Shown in pieces: positions 16,667 through 28,649 of a stretch of 64,000 nucleotides of DNA. The notes below the pieces were generated by a model. It did no database searches, was not told where the DNA came from, and worked only from the letters and a program-made list of their open reading frames with translations. The position numbers and the translations under genes were made by a program. Within the stretch, counting starts at the first letter, position 1; each line of letters opens with the position of its first letter. Source of the DNA: Pelomonas margarita (GTDB lineage: Bacteria > Pseudomonadota > Gammaproteobacteria > Burkholderiales > Burkholderiaceae_C); assembly GCF_043555875.1 (NCBI RefSeq), contig NZ_JBIGHW010000003.1, positions 469,239-533,238 on the forward strand, in the 5' to 3' direction.

Positions 16667-18334
16667 ATGCAACTCCGCCTCAGCGCCGTCGTCATCGCCG
16701 GCCTCCTGCTCGCCGGCTGCGCCGCCCAACCGCCCGCTCGCACGACCGAGCTGACGCTGCTGTCCATCAACGACTTCCACGGCAACATCCAGCCCGCCAA
16801 ACCCACGCCGCTGATGCCCCGGCTGCCCGACCCCGCCACCGGCGAGGTCAAGGCCCAGCCGGCTGGCGGCGTGGCGCACCTTGCTACCGCCATGGCGCAG
16901 CTCAAGGCCAAGAATCCCGACGCGGTCATCGTCGCTGGCGGCGACCTGATCGGCGCCTCGCCGCAGATTTCCAACCTGCTGCGCGACGAGCCCACGCTCG
17001 CCGCGCTGGGACAGCTGGGCATCAGTGCCAGCGCCCTGGGCAACCACGAGCTGGACGCCGGCCTGCCCGAGCTGCTGCGCCAGGCGCGCGGCGACTGCGC
17101 GCCCGCCGGCTGCCTGTGGCCGGGCTACAAGGGCCCGGGCTTCCCCTTCCTGGGCGCCAACGTGCTGGACGCCGCCACGGGCAAGCCGCTGCTGCCCACC
17201 CATGTCATGCGGCAGGCCGGCACGCTCAAGGTCGCCATCGCCGGCGTCGCCACCAAGGACACGCCGCAGGTCATCGTCGCCAAAGCCATCCAGGGCCTGC
17301 GCTTCGCCGACGAGGCGGACACGCTGAACGCGCTGGTGCCCCAGCTCAAGGCCGAAGGGGCGCAGGTGCTGGTCGCCGTGATGCATGAGGGCGGCGTGCA
17401 GGGCCGCGACGGTGCGGCCAACGATCCCAGCTACGCCTGTCCCACGCTGACCGGCCGCGTGCACGACATCGCCAAGCGCCTGGACCCGGCCTACGCCATC
17501 ATCATCGGCGGCCACACCCACCAGGCCTACACCTGCAAGATCAACGGCCGCCTCGTTGTTCAGGCCGGCAGCTACGGCGGCTGGATCACGGAGAGCAAGC
17601 TCACGCTCGACGCCAGCGGCCGCGTGCTGGCCGCCAGCGCCGTGAACCATCCGGTGCTGCAGTCCGTCTACGCGCCCAACCCGGCCCTGGCCGACCTGGT
17701 GGCCCGCGCCGCCGCACTGACCGAGGCCGCACGCATGAAGCCCGTGGCGACGCTGTCGCGCGGCGCCGTGCGCAGCAGCAAGCCGCCGCATGGCGATACG
17801 CCGCTGGGCAACCTCATCGCCGACAGCCAGCTGGCCTTCGCCCGCAAGCACGGCCCGGCCGACATCGCCTTCATGAACCCGGGCGGCATCCGCGCCGACC
17901 TGGTGGTCGAGCCCGGCAAGCCCACGACCATGAGCGACCTGCTGGCCATCCAGCCCTTTGGCAACGAGATCGTCGTGCTGACCATGACCGGCCAGCAGCT
18001 GTGGGACGTGCTGCAGCGCCAGCTTCCCAAGGGCGATGCCGCCCCGCGCCTGCTGCAGCCCTCATGGACGCTGCGCTACCGCTGGCGCACCGGCCCCGAC
18101 GGCGTGGCCCAGCTGGGCGACATCCTCATCGACGGCCAGCCGCTGGAGCGCACCCGGGACTACCGCATCGTCGTCAACAACTTCCTGGCCGAAGGCGGCG
18201 ACGCGCAAGCCGGTTTCCGTCATGGCCGCGATCGGGCCGTGCTGGGCACCGACATCGATGCACTCGTCGCCCTGCTGTCCAGCCAGCCGCAGGCGGTGGA
18301 GCGCATCGAGGCCGGGCGCATCGTGCGCGAGTGA
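16667..18334 (+). CDS. Lipoprotein 5'-nucleotidase/metallophosphatase (UshA-like)
   Basis: The 555-residue product begins with a lipoprotein signal whose lipobox LLAGC puts the lipidated Cys at residue 18. The metallophosphatase domain carries the dimetal motifs NDFHGN, GGDLIGASP, GNHELDAG and GGHTHQAY, in the order of 5'-nucleotidases. The C-terminal 5_nucleotid_C substrate domain contains GDTPLGNLIADSQL and FMNPGGIRADL. It should hydrolyse nucleotides or sugar nucleotides outside the cytoplasm, releasing phosphate and nucleoside. The ribosome site is weak. Confidence 0.92.
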   Translation: MQLRLSAVVIAGLLLAGCAAQPPARTTELTLLSINDFHGNIQPAKPTPLMPRLPDPATGEVKAQPAGGVAHLATAMAQLKAKNPDAVIVAGGDLIGASPQISNLLRDEPTLAALGQLGISASALGNHELDAGLPELLRQARGDCAPAGCLWPGYKGPGFPFLGANVLDAATGKPLLPTHVMRQAGTLKVAIAGVATKDTPQVIVAKAIQGLRFADEADTLNALVPQLKAEGAQVLVAVMHEGGVQGRDGAANDPSYACPTLTGRVHDIAKRLDPAYAIIIGGHTHQAYTCKINGRLVVQAGSYGGWITESKLTLDASGRVLAASAVNHPVLQSVYAPNPALADLVARAAALTEAARMKPVATLSRGAVRSSKPPHGDTPLGNLIADSQLAFARKHGPADIAFMNPGGIRADLVVEPGKPTTMSDLLAIQPFGNEIVVLTMTGQQLWDVLQRQLPKGDAAPRLLQPSWTLRYRWRTGPDGVAQLGDILIDGQPLERTRDYRIVVNNFLAEGGDAQAGFRHGRDRAVLGTDIDALVALLSSQPQAVERIEAGRIVRE

Positions 18335-18473
18335 CCCAGCTGCACTGACCCGCAGCGTAGCCTAGGGGAAACACGTCGCCACTTGCAGCGACGCCCGGCA
18401 ACACACGGGCAGCCGCCACCCCTAGACTCAAGCGACCGGCATCGTTGGCCGGGGCCAGCGGTTCGGGGGAGCG

Positions 18474-21064
<2,591 letters not shown>

Positions 21065-21068
<4 letters not shown>

Positions 21069-22003
21069 TGCAGCTCTCGCTGCCCCAGTTCAGCCCGCTG
21101 CCGGCGGCTCCGGGCGTGCCCGGGCGGCGCCCACGCCTGCTCATCGTCGACGACCAGCCTGTCAACATCCAGGCCTTGCACCGCGTCTTCGCGGCCGACT
21201 GCCAGGTGCTCATGGCCACCGACGGCGCCCAGGCGCTGAAGCTGTGCCGCGAGCGCCAGCCCGACCTCGTGCTGCTGGACGTACAGATGCCTGGCATGGA
21301 CGGCCACCAGCTGTGCGCCGAGCTCAAGGCCGATCCGCTGCTGCGCACCATCCCGGTCGTCTTCGTCACGGCGCAGGACCACCCGGATGACGAAACCCGC
21401 GGCCTGGACGCCGGTGCGGCCGACTTCATCACCAAGCCCTTCAACCCCGCCGTCGTGCGCGCCCGGGTGCGCACGCAGCTCACGCTCAAGGCCCAGGCCG
21501 ACCTGCTGCGCGAACTGGCCTTCATCGACGGCCTGACCGGCATGCACAACCGGCGCCACTTCGACGAGCGCTTCGCCGCCGAGGCCGGCCGTGCCCAGCG
21601 GACGCGGGCGCCACTGGCGGTGGCGCTGGTGGATGTGGATCACTTCAAGCGCTACAACGACGCGCTGGGCCACCTGGCCGGCGACGACTGCCTGCGCCGC
21701 ATCGCCACTGCGCTGCGCGCCTGCCTGCGCCGTCCCACCGACCTGCTGGCCCGCTACGGCGGCGAGGAGTTCGTCTGCCTGCTGCCCGACACCGACCTGG
21801 CCGGCGCCATCGGTGTGGCGCAGCTGCTGGAAGCCACCGTGCGCGGGCTGGCGCTGCCGCACCCCGGGCAGGCGGACGGCGTGACCGTCAGCGTCGGCGT
21901 GGCGGCCGGCACCAAGACGGCCGACCTGCTGGACAACGCCGACAAGGCCCTCTACCTCGCCAAGGCCGCCGGCCGCGGGCGGGTCAGCTGGCTGGTCAGC
22001 TGA
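21065..22003 (+). CDS. Response regulator diguanylate cyclase (REC-GGDEF)
   Basis: The 312-residue product has a receiver domain (about 20-145, phospho-acceptor in LVLLDVQMPGMDG, K in TKPFNP). A GGDEF domain follows (about 155-312) with DGLTGMHNRRHFDE and an intact catalytic RYGGEEF. An RPTD tetrapeptide sits five residues before GGEEF, exactly where the RxxD inhibitory I-site of PleD-type cyclases lies, so product feedback by c-di-GMP is expected. ATGA overlap with the hybrid kinase gene (start 21065, or the adjacent ATG at 21068) indicates a PleD/WspR-like output of that kinase. Confidence 0.95.
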
Positions 22004-22035
22004 GGCTGGCGGTTGGCCCTCGCCCCCCAAACGGC

Positions 22036-22067
22036 GACGCCCCCAGACCTTGCGGTCGGGGGGCGTC
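22036..22067. terminator. Long hairpin between the cyclase gene and tRNA-Gly
   Basis: GACGCCCCC and GGGGGCGTC form a 9-bp stem, extended inward by GACC/GGTC around a TTGC tetraloop. No T-run follows on either strand. It lies between the convergent cyclase gene and the tRNA, so a terminator or processing structure is the likely role. Confidence 0.6.
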
Positions 22068-22073
22068 TGGATC

Positions 22074-22147
22074 TGGAGCGGGTGATGGGAATCGAACCCA
22101 CGTATCGAGCTTGGGAAGCTAGCGTTCTACCATTGAACTACACCCGC
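22074..22147 (-). tRNA. tRNA-Gly (anticodon CCC), CCA encoded
   Basis: The reverse strand folds as a standard cloverleaf. Acceptor GCGGGTG pairs with CACCCGC, D arm is GTTC-AATGGTA-GAAC, anticodon loop is TTCCCAA (CCC), T arm is GTGGG-TTCGATT-CCCAT, with discriminator T and an encoded CCA. The sequence matches glyU-type tRNAs. One anticodon-stem pair (28-42) is a U-C mismatch. It decodes GGG. Confidence 0.97.
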
Positions 22148-22228
22148 AGCGACGCGGATTATGGCGCGTCTTCGGGGCTCCCGCGCTGACGAAACGCACA
22201 GGCCTGTCGCAACGCTACAGTCAGCCGC

Positions 22229-24796
22229 ATGATGTCTGCCGCCGCCTCTGACCCGCGCCCGCCCGCCGTTGCCCTGCTTGCCTGGCGGCAGTTGCTGAGG
22301 GACTGGCGGGCCGGCGAACTGCGGCTGCTGATGCTGGCAGTGACGCTGGCCGTGGCAGCCCTGTGCGCCGTGGCCTTCCTGTCGGACCGGCTGGACCAGG
22401 GTCTGCGTCGCGATGCGGCCCAGCTGATCGGCGGCGACGCGGTCGTCGCCAGCGACCAGCCCACGCCGCCCGCCATCGTCGACCTGGCGCAGACCTTGAA
22501 GCTCGCCACCGTGCGCAGCGCCGTCTTCCCGAGCATGGCGCGCGCCGAAGACGCCCAGGGCGGCGAGAGCCGGCTGGCGTCGGTCAAGTCGGTCAGCGAC
22601 GGCTACCCGCTGCGCGGCCGGGTCCAGCTGCGCGAGGCTCTGCCGGGCCGCAGCGGCGCGCCGGCAGCGGGCGAAGTCTGGATCGACCCTGCGCTGGCCG
22701 ATGCACTCAACCTCAAGCTCGGCGACATGCTGCTGCTGGGCGAGAGCAGGCTCCGGCTGGCCGCGCTGATCGAGACCGAACCCGATCGCGGCGGCGGCTT
22801 CATCAATTTCGCGCCACGCGTGATGCTCAACGAGGTGGACCTGGCGGCCACGCAGCTGGTGCAGCCGGCCAGCCGCCTGACCTACCGCCTGGCGGTCGTG
22901 CCCGGCCCCGGCGCACCCGCGGATGCCATGAAGCGCTTCACGCGCGACGCCGCGCAATTGCTGGAGCAGCAGAAGCTGCGCGGCGTGCGACTGGAGTCCA
23001 TGGAGGCCGGCCGCCCCGAGATGCGCCAGACGCTGGACCGCGCCGGGCGCTTCCTGCGGCTGGTGGCCATGCTGTCGGCGCTGCTGGCCGCCGTGGCGGT
23101 CGCGCTGGCCGCCCGGGACTTCGCGGCGCGGCATCTGGATGCCTGCGCGATGCTGCGCGTGCTGGGCCAGCCGCAGCGCCGCATTGCCTGGGCCTACGGG
23201 CTGGAGTTCTTGCTGGCCGGCCTGGCCGCCAGCGCGGTGGGCGTGCTGCTGGGGCTGGCCCTGCACCAGGTGTTCGTGTCGCTGCTGTCCGGCCTGATCG
23301 ACGTGGCACTGCCCGCGCCCAGCCTGTGGCCGGCGCTGCTGGGGCTGGGGCTGGGGCTGTCGCTGCTGATGGGCTTCGGGCTGCCGCCCGTGCTGCAGCT
23401 GGCGGCCGTGCCGCCGCTGCGCGTGATCCGGCGCGACCTGGGCGCCCCCAAGGCCGGCTCGCTGCTCGTGCTGGGCGCGGGCGTGGCAGGCCTGGCAGGC
23501 ATCCTGCTCGTGCTGGCGGGCGACCTGAAGCTGGGCGCCATCGCGGCGGGCGGCTTCGCCGGCGCGGTGCTGGTGTTCGCGGCGCTGGCCTGGCTGGCGG
23601 TCAAGCTGCTGCGGCGCATCGTGCCGTCCAACATCAGCCATGCCGGCGTGCCGCGCTGGCTGCTGCTGGCCACGCGCCAGGTGGCCGCACGGCCCGGCTT
23701 CGCGGTGATGCAGGTGTCGTCGCTGGCCGTAGGCTTGCTGGCACTCGCGCTGCTGGTGCTGCTGCGCACCGAGCTGATCGACAGCTGGCGGGCCGCCACG
23801 CCGGCCTCGGTGCCGGACCGTTTCGTCATCAATATCCAGCCCGACCAGGGCGAGGCCTTCCAGCGCACGCTGGCCAACGCCGGCGTCACCGGCTACGACT
23901 GGTATCCGATGTTCCGCGGCCGGCTCACGGCGCTCAGGGGCGAGCCGGTGCAGGCCAAGCGCTTCAGCGATGACCGGGCACAGCGCCTGGCCGAGCGCGA
24001 GTTCAACCTCAGCCACGCTGCCGCCATGCCCGAGCACAACACGCTGTTGCAGGGCCGCTGGGGCAGCGCCCCGCCCGGCGAGATGGGTCTGAGCGTGGAA
24101 GCCGGCCTGGCCGAGACGCTGGGCGTGAAGCTGGGCGACACGATGAGCTTTGACATCGCCGGGCAGGTGGTGCAGGGCCGCATCACCAGCCTGCGCAAGG
24201 TGGACTGGTCGTCCATGCGCGCGAACTTCTTCGTGCTGTTCGAGCAGGCCGCGCTGCCGGACCTGCCCACCACGCTGATCGCCGCCTACCGCACGCCGGC
24301 CGCCGGCAAGCTGGACCGCGAGCTGGCACGGCAGTTCCCCAACCTGACGGTCATCGACGTGTCGGCGCAGATCCAGCAGGTACAGCGCGTGCTCGATCAG
24401 GTCATCCAGGCCGTCCAGTTCCTGTTCGCGTTCACGCTGGCCTCGGGGCTGGTGGTGCTGATCGCCGCCGTCAGCAGCACGCGAGAGGCGCGCGCCAGAG
24501 AGTTCGGGCTGATGCGGGCGCTGGGCGCCGCCTCGTCGCTGCTCGCCAAGGTGCAGCGGGCAGAGCTGCTGGGGGTGGGCGCGCTGGCCGGCTTCCTGGC
24601 CGGGGCGGTGGCATTGCTGCTGGCCGGGCTGATGGTGCACTTCGTGTTCGAGTTCCCCTGGAAGATCAACCTCTGGGTGCCCGCAGCCAGCGCCGCGGGT
24701 GGCGCCCTGCTGGCCTGGAGCGCCGGGTGGTGGAGCCTGCGCGGCGTGCTGCAGCGCCCCGTGGTGCAGACGCTTCGCGAGGCCGAGGCCGAATGA
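22229..24796 (+). CDS. FtsX-family ABC transporter permease (YbbP-like)
   Basis: The 855-residue protein shows the duplicated FtsX/MacB permease layout. There is an N-terminal membrane helix (about 30-52), a periplasmic domain, a block of three to four hydrophobic helices (about 270-410), a second set near 430-530, another extracytoplasmic domain and three C-terminal helices (about 730-840). YbbP works with the ATPase YbbA, but no ATPase gene is adjacent here. The substrate is unknown; the family is linked to lipoprotein or lipid handling. Its TGA overlaps the ATG of the following kinase. Confidence 0.85.
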   Translation: MMSAAASDPRPPAVALLAWRQLLRDWRAGELRLLMLAVTLAVAALCAVAFLSDRLDQGLRRDAAQLIGGDAVVASDQPTPPAIVDLAQTLKLATVRSAVFPSMARAEDAQGGESRLASVKSVSDGYPLRGRVQLREALPGRSGAPAAGEVWIDPALADALNLKLGDMLLLGESRLRLAALIETEPDRGGGFINFAPRVMLNEVDLAATQLVQPASRLTYRLAVVPGPGAPADAMKRFTRDAAQLLEQQKLRGVRLESMEAGRPEMRQTLDRAGRFLRLVAMLSALLAAVAVALAARDFAARHLDACAMLRVLGQPQRRIAWAYGLEFLLAGLAASAVGVLLGLALHQVFVSLLSGLIDVALPAPSLWPALLGLGLGLSLLMGFGLPPVLQLAAVPPLRVIRRDLGAPKAGSLLVLGAGVAGLAGILLVLAGDLKLGAIAAGGFAGAVLVFAALAWLAVKLLRRIVPSNISHAGVPRWLLLATRQVAARPGFAVMQVSSLAVGLLALALLVLLRTELIDSWRAATPASVPDRFVINIQPDQGEAFQRTLANAGVTGYDWYPMFRGRLTALRGEPVQAKRFSDDRAQRLAEREFNLSHAAAMPEHNTLLQGRWGSAPPGEMGLSVEAGLAETLGVKLGDTMSFDIAGQVVQGRITSLRKVDWSSMRANFFVLFEQAALPDLPTTLIAAYRTPAAGKLDRELARQFPNLTVIDVSAQIQQVQRVLDQVIQAVQFLFAFTLASGLVVLIAAVSSTREARAREFGLMRALGAASSLLAKVQRAELLGVGALAGFLAGAVALLLAGLMVHFVFEFPWKINLWVPAASAAGGALLAWSAGWWSLRGVLQRPVVQTLREAEAE

Positions 24797-27700
24797 GCGC
24801 GCCGGCCCGCAGCGTCGGCCGCTACCTGGCCCTGTCTGCGGGCATCACGCTCATCTATTACCTGCTCGGGCGGCTGGGTCTGCTGATGGTGCTGCCGCCC
24901 TACCAGGTGGCGCCGCTGTACCCGGCCGCCGGCTGGGGCCTGGCGATGCTGCTGGTGCTGGGGCCGCGCTACCTGCCGGCCGTGGCGCTGGGCTCGTTCA
25001 TCGTGCAGGCCACGACGATGAGCAACCAGGGCGAGCAGATGCTGCCGCTGGCCGCAGGCATAGGCTGCGGCGCGGCAGCCCAGGCTGCATTCGGCGCACG
25101 GCTGATGCAGCGGTGGTGCGGGCGGCAGATGGTGCTGGCTTCGCCACGTGAGATTGCCGCCTACCTGGCCGCTGCGGCCCTGGCCGGCTGCATCAGCCCG
25201 AGCTGCGCCACCTTGCTGCTGCGTGGGACCGATGTCATCACCAACGCGCAGATGGCACTGGTCTGGATGACCTGGTGGACCGGGGACCTGATGGGTGTGC
25301 TGATCGCGACGCCCATCACGCTGGCGCTGCTGGGTCAACCCGACGCCGCCTGGGCCGTGCGACGCTTCAGTGTGGGTCTGCCGCTGCTGCTGACGACGCT
25401 GATCGTCGGCCTCGGGGTGGCCACGACGATGGCCTGGGACCGGCAGAGCCATCGCGCCGAGTTCGCGCGCGAGGCTGGCAACGCGGCGCAAACACTGGCC
25501 AGCCGGCTGCGCGAGCCGTTGCTGGCCCTGGAGGGCGTGCATGCGCTGGTGAAAGCCCAGCCCCGCCTCACCCGGGAGGCCTTCGCCCACGCAACGAGCG
25601 GATTCCTCCGCGAGGACAGCTCGCTGATCGCGCTGGGGCTGGCGCTGACGGTACCCCGGGCGCAGCTGGCGGGGTTCACCGCTGCAGCCGCGCCTGATCG
25701 TTTTCCCGGCGGCTACGGGGTGCGTGACCGCGCCCGTGCTGGCGACATCCGCACATCGCCCGACGAGGACGTCACCGCCATCCGGCTCATAGAACCGCTG
25801 TCGCGCAACGCTGGCGCGTTGGGCATCAACATCCGCAGCATCCCCGTGGTGCGACGCGCCACCGAGCAGGCGGCGCGGCTGGGACGCCCGGTGGCGTCCA
25901 TGGGCTTCCACTTGTCTCAGGACCGGGACGGCGGCGTGGGCGTCGTCGTCTACCAGGCGCTGGACCGGTCGGCCCAGTCAGGCACTGCAGCCACGGGCGG
26001 CTACGTGTTCGCCACGCTGCGGCCCGACCTGCTGCTGTCCCGGCTGGCCGCCGACTGGCCGTCCCGACTGGGTGCCTGCCTGGTAGACATGACGCCGGGC
26101 ACAGCATCTCCACGCCTGGGAGGACGACTGGGTTGCGAGGCGATTCAGGGCAGTCCGACCGCGCTGCTGCCGCCAGTGACCGTGCCACTGGAATTCGGCG
26201 GGCAGCGCTGGGAGGCACGCTTCTACGACCTGCCCGGCCAGGCGCCACCACCTGGGCGCAGTTGGGCGTTCGCGCTGGCTGGCCTGCTGACGACGGCCAT
26301 GGTGGGCGCCTTGCTGTTGCTGATGTCCGGCCGCACTCGCCATGTGGAGTCGCAGATCGCCGAGCGCACTGCCGAGCTGCAGCGCGAGATCGCCAGCCGA
26401 GCCGGAGGCGAGCAGGCCCTGCGGCTGAGCGAGCAGCGCTTTCGCAGCATCTTCGAGACGGCACCCGTGGGCATCGTCTTCACCGACCTGAACGGCGGCT
26501 TCCAGGAGGTCAACACGTATTTCTGCCACCTGGTGGGGCACCCGGCAGACGCGCTGATGGGGCGGCGCAGCATCGACGTGACCCACCCCGACGACCGCCG
26601 CGAGGACGTCCGCCTGGCGCGCCGCCTGATGCGCGGCGAACTGCCCTTCTACCGCCGCCTGAAGCGCTACCTGCGGCCAGACGGCAGCGTGGCCCATGCC
26701 CGTGTGCTCGTCAGCCTGCTGCGCGGCGACGACGGCCGGCCGCACCGGCTGGTGGGCGTGGTCGAGGACATCACGGACCAGCTGCGCATCGAGGAGCTCG
26801 GTCGCGCCCGAGAGGCCGCCGAGGCCGCCAACCTGGCCAAGAACGAGTTCCTCTCGCGCATGAGCCACGAGCTGCGCACCCCCATGAACGCCATCCTGGG
26901 CTTCACGCAGCTGATGCAGATGGATGCAGGCGAGCCCCTGCCCCCAGGGCAGCGCGCCCGCGCCCAACAGATCGCGCAGGCGGGCTGGCACCTGCTGGAG
27001 ATGATCAACGACACGCTGGACCTCTCGCGCATCGAGACCGGCTCCCTGCGGCTGGCCCTCGTGCCGCTGGAGCTGCCGCCGCTGCTGGCCCGCGCGCTGG
27101 CGATGGTCCAGCAGAACGCCGCCGAGCTGGGGCTGTCCATCAGCCAGCGCCTGGCGCCTGCGGCGTTGCGCGCCATTGGCGACCCCACCCGCGTGACACA
27201 GGTGCTGACCAACCTGCTCAGCAATGCCGTCAAGTACAACCGCCCGGGTGGCAGCATCACCATCGAGGTCAGCTGCCCGCAGCCCGGCTGGGTGGAGACC
27301 GCCGTGCGCGACACCGGGCTGGGGCTGACGCAGGAGCAACGGGACGCACTCTTCCAGCCCTTCAACCGCCTGGGCCGCGAGGGCAGCGGCCTGCCCGGCA
27401 CCGGCATCGGACTGGTCATCAGCCAGCGGCTCGCCGAGATGATGGGCGGCAGCCTGCGGGCCGAGGCCGTCGATGGCCCGGGCGCGTGCTTCGTGCTGCG
27501 CCTGCCAGCGGCCAGCACCGCACCGACCGGCACGGCCGAGGCCGGCCTGCAGGAGCCCAGCCGGCCCACGGCCGCAGCGCACCGGCGCGTGCTCTACGTC
27601 GAGGACAACCCGCTGAATGTCGAGGTCATGCGCGGCATCCTGGCGCAGCGCCCCGGGCTGGAGCTGGAGATCGCACCGACGCTGGAAGCCGGCTGGCGGG

Positions 27701-27969
27701 CCCTGCGCGAACGCTCGCCCGAACTGCTCTTGCTGGATTGGCAATTGCCCGACGGCGACGGACTGGCTCTGCTGCAGCGGCTGCAACAACAGGGCGTCGC
27801 GGCACCACCGGCCGTCGTCGTGTCAGCCAACGCACAGCCCGAGCAGATCGCGCTGGCCCGGCAGGCCGGCGCGCATCACTACGTCACCAAGCCGCTGGAT
27901 GTGCGTGAACTGCTGGCCCTGGTTGACGATTTGTTGATGCAGGCCGGCGCCAAGGAGCGGGCAGAATGA
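24793..27969 (+). CDS. MASE1-CHASE-PAS hybrid sensor histidine kinase
   Basis: The 1058-residue kinase starts at the ATG overlapping the permease stop (ATGA). An N-terminal MASE1 membrane domain of about eight helices (10-225; YQVAPLYPAAGWGLAMLLVLG) is followed by a CHASE-type extracytoplasmic sensor (about 230-430; IEPLSRNAGALGINI...RRATEQAARLGRPVAS), a membrane helix (about 495-515), PAS/PAC (about 545-670), HisKA (FLSRMSHELRTPMNAILGF) and HATPase (NLLSNAVKY, DTGLGLTQEQ, GTGIGLVIS). A C-terminal receiver (about 930-1050) has its Asp in LLLLDWQLPDGDG. It probably senses a small molecule and passes phosphate on to an unknown HPt. Confidence 0.92.
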   Translation: MSAPARSVGRYLALSAGITLIYYLLGRLGLLMVLPPYQVAPLYPAAGWGLAMLLVLGPRYLPAVALGSFIVQATTMSNQGEQMLPLAAGIGCGAAAQAAFGARLMQRWCGRQMVLASPREIAAYLAAAALAGCISPSCATLLLRGTDVITNAQMALVWMTWWTGDLMGVLIATPITLALLGQPDAAWAVRRFSVGLPLLLTTLIVGLGVATTMAWDRQSHRAEFAREAGNAAQTLASRLREPLLALEGVHALVKAQPRLTREAFAHATSGFLREDSSLIALGLALTVPRAQLAGFTAAAAPDRFPGGYGVRDRARAGDIRTSPDEDVTAIRLIEPLSRNAGALGINIRSIPVVRRATEQAARLGRPVASMGFHLSQDRDGGVGVVVYQALDRSAQSGTAATGGYVFATLRPDLLLSRLAADWPSRLGACLVDMTPGTASPRLGGRLGCEAIQGSPTALLPPVTVPLEFGGQRWEARFYDLPGQAPPPGRSWAFALAGLLTTAMVGALLLLMSGRTRHVESQIAERTAELQREIASRAGGEQALRLSEQRFRSIFETAPVGIVFTDLNGGFQEVNTYFCHLVGHPADALMGRRSIDVTHPDDRREDVRLARRLMRGELPFYRRLKRYLRPDGSVAHARVLVSLLRGDDGRPHRLVGVVEDITDQLRIEELGRAREAAEAANLAKNEFLSRMSHELRTPMNAILGFTQLMQMDAGEPLPPGQRARAQQIAQAGWHLLEMINDTLDLSRIETGSLRLALVPLELPPLLARALAMVQQNAAELGLSISQRLAPAALRAIGDPTRVTQVLTNLLSNAVKYNRPGGSITIEVSCPQPGWVETAVRDTGLGLTQEQRDALFQPFNRLGREGSGLPGTGIGLVISQRLAEMMGGSLRAEAVDGPGACFVLRLPAASTAPTGTAEAGLQEPSRPTAAAHRRVLYVEDNPLNVEVMRGILAQRPGLELEIAPTLEAGWRALRERSPELLLLDWQLPDGDGLALLQRLQQQGVAAPPAVVVSANAQPEQIALARQAGAHHYVTKPLDVRELLALVDDLLMQAGAKERAE

Positions 27970-28000
27970 GGCGTCAATATTCACACTCCGCCCTGTTCCG

Positions 28001-28504
28001 ATGAGCTCCACCGACCTCGTTCCCGCCAACGCCGGCGCCCAGGCCGTGCAGACCGTGACCCGCACCGACGCGGCCCAGTTCCTGACCTTCCGCATCGGCG
28101 GCGAGGAATACGGCCTGGACATCCTGCGAGTGCAGGAAATCCGTTCCTATGAGGCGCCCACACGCGTGGCCAATGCGCCGTCCTTCGTCAAGGGCGTCGT
28201 CAACCTGCGCGGCGTCATCGTGCCCATCCTGGATCTGCGCATCCGGCTGGGCCAGCCCGGCGAATACAACGCCTTCACCGTCGTCGTCGTGCTGAACGTG
28301 GCCGGCCGCGTGGTGGGCATCGTGGTGGACTCGGTGTCCGACGTGCTGGAACTCAGCACCGATGAGATCAAGCCCCGGCCCGAAGTGCCCGCCGCCATGG
28401 ACGCGCGCTTCATCACCGGCCTGGGCAAGCTCGGCGAGCGCATGCTCATCCTGCTGGACATCGAGGCCATGATCAAAAGCCCGGACTTCGGCCTGGTCGA
28501 TTGA
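28001..28504 (+). CDS. CheW-family coupling protein (second copy)
   Basis: This 167-residue CheW domain is very similar to the CheW at 6622 (both contain the VQEIRSYE and GVVNLRGVIVPI blocks and VVDSVSDVLEL). It stands apart from the main che operon, 31 bases after the MASE1 hybrid kinase. It may couple an alternative receptor set or be an extra dose for the main array. The ribosome site is poor, and co-transcription with the kinase is likely from the spacing. Confidence 0.93.
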   Translation: MSSTDLVPANAGAQAVQTVTRTDAAQFLTFRIGGEEYGLDILRVQEIRSYEAPTRVANAPSFVKGVVNLRGVIVPILDLRIRLGQPGEYNAFTVVVVLNVAGRVVGIVVDSVSDVLELSTDEIKPRPEVPAAMDARFITGLGKLGERMLILLDIEAMIKSPDFGLVD

Positions 28505-28572
28505 CCCAAGTCAGTGCCCGCCCACTGTTTCAGCGGTGCCAACACAGCATTCCAGGCCAGGCAGCATCGGCC

Positions 28573-28599
28573 TTAGCACTCGCCGCGAGGGAGTGCTAA
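28573..28599 (+). promoter_or_regulatory. CIRCE element (HrcA operator) upstream of rpoH
   Basis: The sequence is a perfect TTAGCACTC-N9-GAGTGCTAA inverted repeat, the consensus HrcA operator. It ends 50 bases before rpoH. A plausible sigma-70 promoter overlaps it (TTAGCA at 28573 and TAATAT at 28597, spacer 18), so HrcA binding would block transcription of rpoH. Confidence 0.95.
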
Positions 28600-28649
28600 T
28601 ATTCCTTCACCGCTGCATTTCACGCGGCGGTTAGCCAGGAATCAAGACG

